Positions 58,518-64,000 of a stretch of DNA of 64,000 bases are shown here, in pieces. The DNA lies in NCBI GenBank assembly GCA_028710605.1, contig JAQTTU010000009.1, positions 62,001 to 126,000 of the forward strand, written 5' to 3'. Every line of letters begins with the position of its first letter. Within the stretch, counting starts at the first letter, position 1. Made by a program: the position numbers and the translations under genes. Below the pieces are notes generated by a model. The model saw only the letters and a program-made list of their open reading frames with translations. It had not been told where the DNA came from and made no database searches. This stretch comes from Sideroxydans sp. GTDB taxonomy: Bacteria > Pseudomonadota > Gammaproteobacteria > Burkholderiales > Gallionellaceae.

Positions 58518-59624
58518 ATGACTGACATCGCACCAATCACCGAAATCATCGAAGAAATACGTGCCGGACGCATGGTCGTGCTGGTGGACGAAGAAGACCG
58601 CGAGAACGAAGGCGATCTGGTATTTGCCGCCGAATTCACCACGCCGGAAAAGATCAACTTCATGGCCAAACACGGGCGCGGACTGATTTGCCTGACGCTG
58701 ACGCAAGAACATTGCCAGCAACTCAACCTGCCGCTGATGGTGCGCGATAACGGGCTGTCTCTGGCGACCAATTTCACCGTTTCCATCGAAGCCGCTACCG
58801 GCGTGACCACCGGCATTTCCGCCGCTGACCGTTCGCGTACTATCAAGGTCGCAGCGGACAAGAATGCCAAACCCGCCGACATCGTCCAGCCCGGCCACAT
58901 CTTCCCGTTGCGCGCGCAACCCGGCGGCGTGCTGGTGCGCGCCGGACACACCGAAGCGGGCTGCGATCTGGCGCAACTGGCGGGCGTGATGCCAGCCTCG
59001 GTGATCTGCGAAATTTTGAAAGAGGACGGCGAAATGGCGCGCCTGCCCGACCTGATCCCGTTCGCCAAGGAACACGGTTTGAAGATAGGCACCATCGCCG
59101 ATCTGATCGAGTATCGCAGCCACAACGAAACGCTGATCCAGCGCGTGGCGCGGCGCACGGTGCAGACCGCCTACGGCGAGCTCGATCTGGTGACCTACAC
59201 CGACAAGACTTCGCAGCGCACGCATCTGGCGCTGGTCAAGGGCGACATCCAGCCGGAAACGGAAACGCTGGTGCGCGTGCACGAGCCGCTGTCGGCGCTG
59301 GATTTTCTGGAACAAGTCAGCCTGCCCAACACCACCAGCGTGCATGACGCGCTGAAGCGCATCAGCCAGTCCGATGCGGGCGTGCTGGTGCTGATGCATC
59401 ACACCGAAACCTCGGCGGACATTCTGGCGCGCGCCGCCGCCATGCCCGAGCCGCAACACGCGAAATGGGATCCGCGCAACTACGGCATAGGCGCGCAGAT
59501 ATTGCGCGACCTCAACGTCGGCAAGATGTGCCTGATCGCCACCCCGCGCAAACTGCCGAGCATGACTGGCTTCGGTTTGGAAATTGTGGGGTATTGCTGT
59601 GCTAATAAGGACAAGAAAGCGTAA
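58518..59624 (+). CDS. ribB: 3,4-dihydroxy-2-butanone 4-phosphate synthase with degenerate GTP cyclohydrolase II domain (RibBA-like)
   Basis: 368 aa. N-terminal DHBP synthase, VDEEDRENEGDLVFAAE, RAGHTEAGCDLAQLAG, intact. The C-terminal ~160 residues keep the GTP-cyclohydrolase II outline (PRNYGIGAQILRDLNVG). The zinc-binding Cys motif is gone (VRVHEPLSALDFLEQ in its place), so GTP cyclohydrolase activity is unlikely; a separate ribA must exist. ATG at 58518; the longer ORF in the track is rejected. No FMN riboswitch was seen upstream. Confidence 0.93.
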   Translation: MTDIAPITEIIEEIRAGRMVVLVDEEDRENEGDLVFAAEFTTPEKINFMAKHGRGLICLTLTQEHCQQLNLPLMVRDNGLSLATNFTVSIEAATGVTTGISAADRSRTIKVAADKNAKPADIVQPGHIFPLRAQPGGVLVRAGHTEAGCDLAQLAGVMPASVICEILKEDGEMARLPDLIPFAKEHGLKIGTIADLIEYRSHNETLIQRVARRTVQTAYGELDLVTYTDKTSQRTHLALVKGDIQPETETLVRVHEPLSALDFLEQVSLPNTTSVHDALKRISQSDAGVLVLMHHTETSADILARAAAMPEPQHAKWDPRNYGIGAQILRDLNVGKMCLIATPRKLPSMTGFGLEIVGYCCANKDKKA

Positions 59625-59631
59625 CGCTTTT

Positions 59632-59697
59632 GTAGGTCGGGATTTATCCCGACGTTTTTTTAACCCGTTAACACCGTCGGGATAAATCCCGACCTAC
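59632..59697. repeat. GTAGGTCGGGATTTATCCCGAC inverted repeat
   Basis: Arms GTAGGTCGGGATTTATCCCG and its complement around a T-rich centre, in the ribBA-ribH gap. A further palindrome family. Confidence 0.85.
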
Positions 59698-59770
59698 GAA
59701 AATCAGCACGGTTCACGGAATTTAATTCGGGCGAACGTTGATCGCCTAGGCCAACAACTAAGGAAATGAA

Positions 59771-60223
59771 ATGAAAGAGATCGAACAAAACCTGAACGGA
59801 AAAGGCTTGCGTATCGGCATCGTGCAAAGCCGTTTCAACACGCCGGTATGCGAAGGTTTGCTGGGCGCGTGCCGCGCGCAACTGGTGCAAAGCGGCGTGG
59901 GCGAGAACGACATCACGCTGGCCACCGTGCCCGGCGCGCTGGAAATCCCGCTGGTGTTGCAGGCGATGGCGCAGAGCAAAAAATTCGACGCGCTGATCGC
60001 GCTGGGCGCGGTGATTCGCGGCGACACGTATCACTTTGAAGTGGTGTCCAACGAATCCGCGCGCTGCGTGGGCGATGTGCAACTGCAATGCGGCGTGCCG
60101 ATTGCCAACGCGATCCTCACCACCGATACCGACGAGCAAGCCGAAGTGCGCATGAACGTGAAGGGCGCGGAAGCCGCGCTGGTCGCCATCGAAATGGTGC
60201 ATCTGCTGAAGGCGCTCGCATGA
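59771..60223 (+). CDS. ribH: 6,7-dimethyl-8-ribityllumazine synthase
   Basis: 150 aa. Condenses the ribB product and diaminouracil. [60 protein letters not shown] with the catalytic His (YHFEVV). Overlaps nusB by ATGA. Confidence 0.96.
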   Translation: MKEIEQNLNGKGLRIGIVQSRFNTPVCEGLLGACRAQLVQSGVGENDITLATVPGALEIPLVLQAMAQSKKFDALIALGAVIRGDTYHFEVVSNESARCVGDVQLQCGVPIANAILTTDTDEQAEVRMNVKGAEAALVAIEMVHLLKALA

Positions 60224-60672
60224 GCGAGAACAAGGCGGCGACACCTGCCAAAAGTGCGCGCCACCGTGCGCGCGAACTGGCGATGCAGGGCATTTACGAA
60301 TGGCGGGTTTCCGGCACGACGGCCAGACTGATCGAAAAAGCCACGCGCGATGAAAAAAGTCTGGGGCGCTACGACCACGAATTTTTCAGCCAGTTGCTGA
60401 ACGGCGCAATCGCACAAAGCGAGGGGCTGTCAGAACAACTCGCCCCGCTGCTGGACCGCCCGCTGAGCGAACTGAGTCCGGTCGAATTTTCCGTGCTGCT
60501 GCTGGGCGCGTATGAATTGATCCAGCATCCCGAAGTGCCGTACCGTGTGGTCATCAACGAAGCGGTGGAACTCGCCAAAACCTTCGGCGGCAGCGACGGT
60601 CACAAATTCGTCAACGGCGTGCTGGACAAGCTGGCGGCCAAGGTAAGAGCGGTAGAAGTTTCCGCTAAATAG
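60220..60672 (+). CDS. nusB: transcription antitermination factor NusB
   Basis: 150 aa helical RNA-binding protein that, with NusE, binds boxA for rRNA antitermination. [55 protein letters not shown]. The start at 60220 is fixed by the ribH stop; the track's ORF is longer. ribH-nusB is a conserved pair. Confidence 0.96.
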   Translation: MSENKAATPAKSARHRARELAMQGIYEWRVSGTTARLIEKATRDEKSLGRYDHEFFSQLLNGAIAQSEGLSEQLAPLLDRPLSELSPVEFSVLLLGAYELIQHPEVPYRVVINEAVELAKTFGGSDGHKFVNGVLDKLAAKVRAVEVSAK

Positions 60673-60679
60673 AAAACGT

Positions 60680-60780
60680 CTTTTCCCGCAGATTACGCAG
60701 ATTAAACAGATTAATTCAACAGCAAACCCATTTGATTGAATGCTTTTAAATCTGAGTAATCTGCGTAATCTGCGGGAAAA
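60680..60780. repeat. TTTTCCCGCAGATTACGCAG / CTGCGTAATCTGCGGGAAAA inverted repeat
   Basis: Complementary arms (TCCCGCAGATTACGCAGATT... and ATCTGCGTAATCTGCGGGA) about 50 nt apart between nusB and thiL. Confidence 0.85.
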
Positions 60781-60806
60781 AGTTTTTCAGGATTCTTTCA
60801 ATCAAC

Positions 60807-61769
60807 ATGTCTTCTGAATTCGATCTCATTCAACGCTATTTCACCCGCCCCGCGCCGAGCGCGGTGTTGGGCGTGGGCGACGATGCGGCGTTGTTGCGCG
60901 TGGGCGAGGGCATGGAGCTGGCGGTTTCCACCGACATGCTGGTGAGCGGTACGCATTTTTTCCCCGATGCCGATCCTTTTCTGCTGGGCTACAAAACGCT
61001 GGCGGTGAATCTTTCCGACATGGCCGCGATGGGCGCTGCGCCGCGCTGGGCCACGCTGTCGCTGGCGTTGCCGGAAGCGAATGAAACTTGGCTGAAAAAA
61101 TTCAGCGCGGGATTTTTTGCGCTGGCCGACGAGCACAAAATCGAACTTGTCGGCGGCGACACCACGCGCGGCCCGCTCAACCTGTGCGTCACCATCATGG
61201 GCGAAGTGCCTAGCGGCAAAGCGCTGCGCCGCAGCGGCGCGCAAATCGGCGACGACATCTGGGTGTCCGGCGAATTGGGCGAAGCCGCGCTGGGGCTGGC
61301 GCATCTGCAAAAAGAAATCGAACTGCCCGAAGATGCCCGTGTTTCCTGCCTTACCGCGCTGCATCAACCGCAGCCGCGCGTGGCATTGGGACTGAAATTG
61401 CGCGACATCGCCAACAGCGCGGTCGATATATCGGACGGGCTGCTGGCCGATCTCGGGCACATTCTCGACTGTTCCAATGTGGCTGCCGAAGTGCGCTACG
61501 ACAAGATGCCGCTGTCGCCGCTGTTCGCTTCCGGCCATCTCGTGGCGCAGGAAATGATGCGGCGCTGCGTGCTGTCCGGCGGCGACGACTACGAATTGTG
61601 TTTCACCGCCCCGGTGGCGCGACGCGACGAGATCGAAGCGCTGGAGCACCTGTTTCATTTGCCGCTGACCCGTATCGGTAAAATCGTTTCCGGGCAAGGA
61701 TGCAAGGTGCGCGCGCATGACGGCAATGCGCTGCATATCGAGAAAGGCGGCTATGACCACTTCGCGTGA
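60807..61769 (+). CDS. thiL: thiamine-monophosphate kinase
   Basis: 320 aa. Makes thiamine diphosphate, the cofactor of AHAS and the ThDP enzyme in this window. Motifs VGDDAALLRVGEGMELAVST, NLSDMAAMGAAPRW, ELVGGDTTRGPLN, and DISDGLLADLGH carry the Mg/ATP-binding acidic residues. Overlaps pgpA by 17 nt. Confidence 0.96.
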   Translation: MSSEFDLIQRYFTRPAPSAVLGVGDDAALLRVGEGMELAVSTDMLVSGTHFFPDADPFLLGYKTLAVNLSDMAAMGAAPRWATLSLALPEANETWLKKFSAGFFALADEHKIELVGGDTTRGPLNLCVTIMGEVPSGKALRRSGAQIGDDIWVSGELGEAALGLAHLQKEIELPEDARVSCLTALHQPQPRVALGLKLRDIANSAVDISDGLLADLGHILDCSNVAAEVRYDKMPLSPLFASGHLVAQEMMRRCVLSGGDDYELCFTAPVARRDEIEALEHLFHLPLTRIGKIVSGQGCKVRAHDGNALHIEKGGYDHFA

Positions 61770-62262
61770 CGACCAATTGCGCTTTAAGCCGGGCTGGCGT
61801 TTTCTGTTCAGCCATCCGGCGCATTTTCTTTCGTTCGGTTTCGGCGCGGGACTGGTGCCGAAATCGCCGGGCACGGCGGGCACGCTGGTCGCCTTTCCCT
61901 TGTACTGGTATCTCGCGCCGCGCCTGACCGATGCCATGTTTTTGCTGGTGCTCATCTGGGCGTTCGCTTTCGGCGTATGGGTGTGCGACATCACCGGCAA
62001 AGCGCTGGGCGTGGCCGATTACGGCGGCATCGTGTGGGACGAGATCGTGGCGTTTCTGCTGGTGCTGTTCTTCACGCCGGAAGGGCTGGTGTGGCAGTTG
62101 CTGGCGTTCTCGCTGTTCCGTTTTTTCGACATCGTCAAACCGCAGCCCATACGCCATTTCGACCAGACATGGCACGGCGGTCTGGGCGTGATGTTCGACG
62201 ATATTCTCGCGGCGGGCTACACCTTGTTTTGTCTGGCCGTCATCAAAAGCGTTTTGGTATGA
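61753..62262 (+). CDS. pgpA: phosphatidylglycerophosphatase A
   Basis: 169 aa inner-membrane enzyme making phosphatidylglycerol. GAGLVPKSPGTAGTLVAFPL, and YGGIVWDEIVAFLLVLFF contain the conserved acidic residues. Four hydrophobic segments. Start ATG at 61753 within thiL; the track ORF starts earlier. Overlaps the nuclease gene by 4 nt. Confidence 0.95.
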   Translation: MTTSRDDQLRFKPGWRFLFSHPAHFLSFGFGAGLVPKSPGTAGTLVAFPLYWYLAPRLTDAMFLLVLIWAFAFGVWVCDITGKALGVADYGGIVWDEIVAFLLVLFFTPEGLVWQLLAFSLFRFFDIVKPQPIRHFDQTWHGGLGVMFDDILAAGYTLFCLAVIKSVLV

Positions 62263-62981
62263 ACCTGCCATGCCCGTTGGAAGATTCTCCCGGTGTAGGA
62301 GCTAGCTTGCTAGCGAAAATGCCGGTGAAATTCGCGAGCAAGCTCGCTCCTACAATATTGTTGTGCTGCCTTGCGTTGAGCGCCCAGGCCGAAACCTTCA
62401 GCGCCAAAGTCATCATGGTGATGGACGGCGACACCATGCTGGTGTTGCGCGGAAACCAAAAAATCAAAGTGCGCATGGCGAACATCGACGCGCCGGAAAA
62501 AGACCAGGCCTTCGGCCAGCAGTCGCGCGACTCGTTGCAGGAAATGATAGGCAAGAAACAGGTGCAGATCGACAGCCGGGCCGCAGATCAATACGGGCGC
62601 ATCGTCGGCACGATTTCGCTGGACGGGCGCAACATCAACCGCGAACAAGTGCGGCGCGGCATGGCGTGGGAGTACTCGAATTTTCACAGCGACAAAGCCT
62701 ATGTCGGCCTGCAAAAAGAAGCCCGGCAATTGCAGCGCGGACTGTGGTCGCAAGCCGGGCCGCAAGCGCCGTGGGTGTGGCGCAAGGAACATCCGTCAAC
62801 GCAAAGCAGTGCCGCGCCGAAAACGCTTTCCGATGCGGCCTGCGAAAAAAAACACCACTGTGCGCAAATGGCTTCATGCGAAGAAGCGCAGTTCTACCTC
62901 GCCCATTGCGGTGTGAAGTCGCTGGATGGCAACAGGGACGGCATACCGTGCGAGAGTTTGTGCGCGGGCAACAACAAGTAA
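62259..62981 (+). CDS. secreted thermonuclease-like (SNase) protein with Excalibur domain
   Basis: 240 aa. SNase domain (~50-160): KVIMVMDGDTMLVL, IDAPEKDQAFGQQS, GRNINREQVRRGMAWEY. C-terminal Excalibur calcium-binding domain with DGNRDGIPCE and six Cys. Start ATG at 62259 overlaps pgpA (ATGA), but the true start may be M21 at 62319: residues 1-35 (PGVGASLLAKMPVKFASKLAP) are encoded by a palindromic repeat. A usable signal peptide (KLAPTILLCCLALSAQA) partly lies in the repeat. Catalytic Asp, Arg and Glu of SNase appear present. Confidence 0.88.
   Translation: MNLPCPLEDSPGVGASLLAKMPVKFASKLAPTILLCCLALSAQAETFSAKVIMVMDGDTMLVLRGNQKIKVRMANIDAPEKDQAFGQQSRDSLQEMIGKKQVQIDSRAADQYGRIVGTISLDGRNINREQVRRGMAWEYSNFHSDKAYVGLQKEARQLQRGLWSQAGPQAPWVWRKEHPSTQSSAAPKTLSDAACEKKHHCAQMASCEEAQFYLAHCGVKSLDGNRDGIPCESLCAGNNK
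62295..62353. repeat. GTAGGAGCTAGCTTGCTAGCG... palindromic repeat in the nuclease 5' end
   Basis: 59-nt diverged relative of the 51-nt palindrome (GTAGGAGC...GCTCGCTCCTAC), in frame in the nuclease gene. Confidence 0.82.
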
Positions 62982-63006
62982 ATTTTTCGTGAACAAAGGA
63001 AACAAC

Positions 63007-63246
63007 ATGAACAGGGAACAAGTCACCCGCATCATCGAATCCGCGCTCAAGAGCGGCGACAAAACGCCGGGTCTTTTTGATTTGCCAAAGATCATGGGCA
63101 TCCGTTCCGAGCTGCAATCGTGCAGTTCGATCGACGATGTGCTGGGCATCATAGACAACCACAAAGACCTCATCTGCAAGGCGTTTGGCCTGAGCGAAGA
63201 CGTGATCGCGGAAGCGGTGGAGAAGATCAAGGCGCTGGAAAGTTAA
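63007..63246 (+). CDS. small helical protein of unknown function
   Basis: 79 aa, soluble, helical with an amphipathic pattern (QVTRIIESALKSGDKTPGLF, ELQSCSSIDDVLGIIDNHKD). AAGGAA ribosome site. One cysteine pair, no known domain. Possible chaperone-like or regulatory role cannot be stated. 25 nt after the nuclease gene, so possibly the same transcript. Confidence 0.65.
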   Translation: MNREQVTRIIESALKSGDKTPGLFDLPKIMGIRSELQSCSSIDDVLGIIDNHKDLICKAFGLSEDVIAEAVEKIKALES

Positions 63247-63421
63247 TTTTCAGAACCGCATTGACACAACGCAATTCATCACCAGATAATCCGGCCATGA
63301 ACATTTCTCTGACCATTCGCCGCAACCACGTCATGCCTCGCGCCAATCTGCGCAAGGTATGGCATCGCGCGTCAGGTGGTCTGGAGAGTTAGCGTTTAGA
63401 TTTTTGCAGCAGCAACTTTCG

Positions 63422-63458
63422 ACAGGCCACAGAATTTTCTGTGGCCTGTTTGTTTTTG
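63422..63458 (+). terminator. strong Rho-independent terminator
   Basis: 12-bp perfect stem ACAGGCCACAGA/TCTGTGGCCTGT with an ATTT loop, followed by TTGTTTTTGG. It lies 175 nt after the last CDS stop. The 175 nt hold no convincing gene (a 31-codon frame at 63298 has no ribosome site) and could be a long 3' UTR or a small RNA. Confidence 0.85.
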
Positions 63459-63462
63459 GGCT

Positions 63463-63491
63463 GTTCACCCTTCGACAAGCTCAGGGCGAAC
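63463..63491. repeat. GTTCACCCTTCGACAAGCTC...GGGCGAAC repeat
   Basis: Imperfect palindrome CCCTTCGACAAGCTCAGGGCGAAC, a repeat type seen in many genomes, upstream of the transporter gene. Confidence 0.6.
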
Positions 63492-63523
63492 GGAGCGGTA
63501 AATGTTGAGCTTAGGAGAAAATC

Positions 63524-64000
63524 ATGTCGCTTCCGGCAGCATTCGTTTCGGTCATTCTGATCTGGTCAACCACGCCTTTGGCGATCAAGTGGAGCTCGCT
63601 GGGCATCGGCTTCAGCTTCGCGGTGCTGGCGCGTATGACCATCGGTGTGCTGCTGAGCGCGGTGCTGCTGGCGGCGTTCCGCATCCGCTTTCCGCTGCAC
63701 CGCAAAGCCTTGCAGGCCTATCTGGCGGGCGGCTTGAGCATGTTCGCGGCGATGGCGCTCACCTATTGGTCGTCGCAATTCGTCAGCTCCGGCACCATCG
63801 CCGTGCTGTTCGGTTTGTCGCCGCTCATCACCAGTCTGGGGGCGATGCTGTGGCTGAAAGAAGAAGCGCTCACGCCGGGCAAACTGGCGGGCATGCTGCT
63901 GGGCGTGCTCGGTTTGTTGCTGGTATTCCACGGCGGCTTGGGTGCGGGTTCGGCGGGCGGTTTGCTCGCCTTGTTCATGGCCGTGGTCGCGCAATCGCTG
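63524..64000 (+). CDS. EamA/DMT-superfamily transporter, N-terminal part (cut by window end)
   Basis: 159 codons visible. Hydrophobic helices of the EamA repeat (PAAFVSVILIWSTTPLAIKW, ALTYWSSQFVSSGTIAVLFG). Inner-membrane exporter of metabolites; substrate unknown. TAGGAGA ribosome site before ATG. Its 3' half lies outside the window. Confidence 0.88.
   Translation, partial: MSLPAAFVSVILIWSTTPLAIKWSSLGIGFSFAVLARMTIGVLLSAVLLAAFRIRFPLHRKALQAYLAGGLSMFAAMALTYWSSQFVSSGTIAVLFGLSPLITSLGAMLWLKEEALTPGKLAGMLLGVLGLLLVFHGGLGAGSAGGLLALFMAVVAQSL

Noticed and set aside
63298-63392. 31-codon ORF after the 79-aa gene
   Set aside because: No ribosome site; sequence gives no support as a peptide.

Overview
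The window is about 64 kb of a chromosome from a betaproteobacterium, most plausibly of the Nitrosomonadales/Gallionellaceae type. That placement is an inference from gene order and protein style, because no rRNA is present. Supporting layouts are dnaG-rpoD-tRNA, valS-holC-pepA opposite lptFG, the sigma factor/DUF3619/DUF3106 set opposite ilvIHC, psd-pssA, rnf(rsx)ABCDGE-nth, aat-bpt and glyA-nrdR-ribD-ribE...ribBA-ribH-nusB-thiL-pgpA. Coding density is high, many neighbouring genes overlap by the 4-nt ATGA/GTGA junction, and both window ends cut a gene (dnaG at the left, an EamA-type transporter at the right).

Region by region. 1-3.3 kb: end of primase, the main sigma factor, tRNA-Ile2(CAT) and its terminator. 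3.3-7.6 kb: slyX, a small unknown, the BepA-type protease, a Ser/Thr kinase fused to a cyclic-nucleotide domain and coupled to a TusA-like protein, and a DUF1622 membrane protein. 7.7-15.7 kb: valS, an unknown with 14-aa repeats, holC and pepA on the minus strand, with lptFG divergent. 15.7-21.9 kb: an ECF-like sigma factor unit, then ilvI-ilvH-ilvC and psd-pssA. 21.9-28.5 kb: cobalamin adenosyltransferase, DUF1841, a TonB-dependent receptor, and a three-gene operon of one thiamine-diphosphate enzyme and two divergent citrate-synthase-like proteins. 28.8-35.8 kb: nth and the complete Rnf electron-transfer complex with a MntA/HepT toxin-antitoxin pair inserted. 36-44 kb: a secreted protein of unknown function, the Kup potassium transporter with a KdpE/short KdpD two-component pair, a radical SAM protein and CorA. 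44-52 kb: pyrD, a membrane protein, the N-end-rule transferases bpt and aat, a PilZ-like protein, an esterase, darP and pmbA. 52-64 kb: an AbrB/VapC pair (toxin frameshifted), glyA, nrdR, the riboflavin genes interrupted by a zeta-like toxin module and an outer-membrane protein gene, then nusB, thiL, pgpA, a secreted nuclease, a small unknown and the start of a transporter.

The most unusual features are repeats and mobile-looking modules. A roughly 65-nt element with conserved GCCCG...CGGGC ends occurs six times, always in the same orientation and always by gene 3' ends, with two further partial or rearranged relatives. One full and one truncated copy bracket the zeta-like toxin module, and another copy lies just before AbrB/VapC. 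At least eight other families of palindromic repeats are scattered between genes. Some sit in frame inside genes: valS, ribD, darP and the N-terminus of the secreted nuclease. Three toxin-antitoxin pairs sit inside otherwise conserved housekeeping gene orders. Metabolically, the operon coupling an acetolactate-synthase-like enzyme to two citrate-synthase-fold proteins with incomplete catalytic residues is the best candidate for an undescribed pathway.
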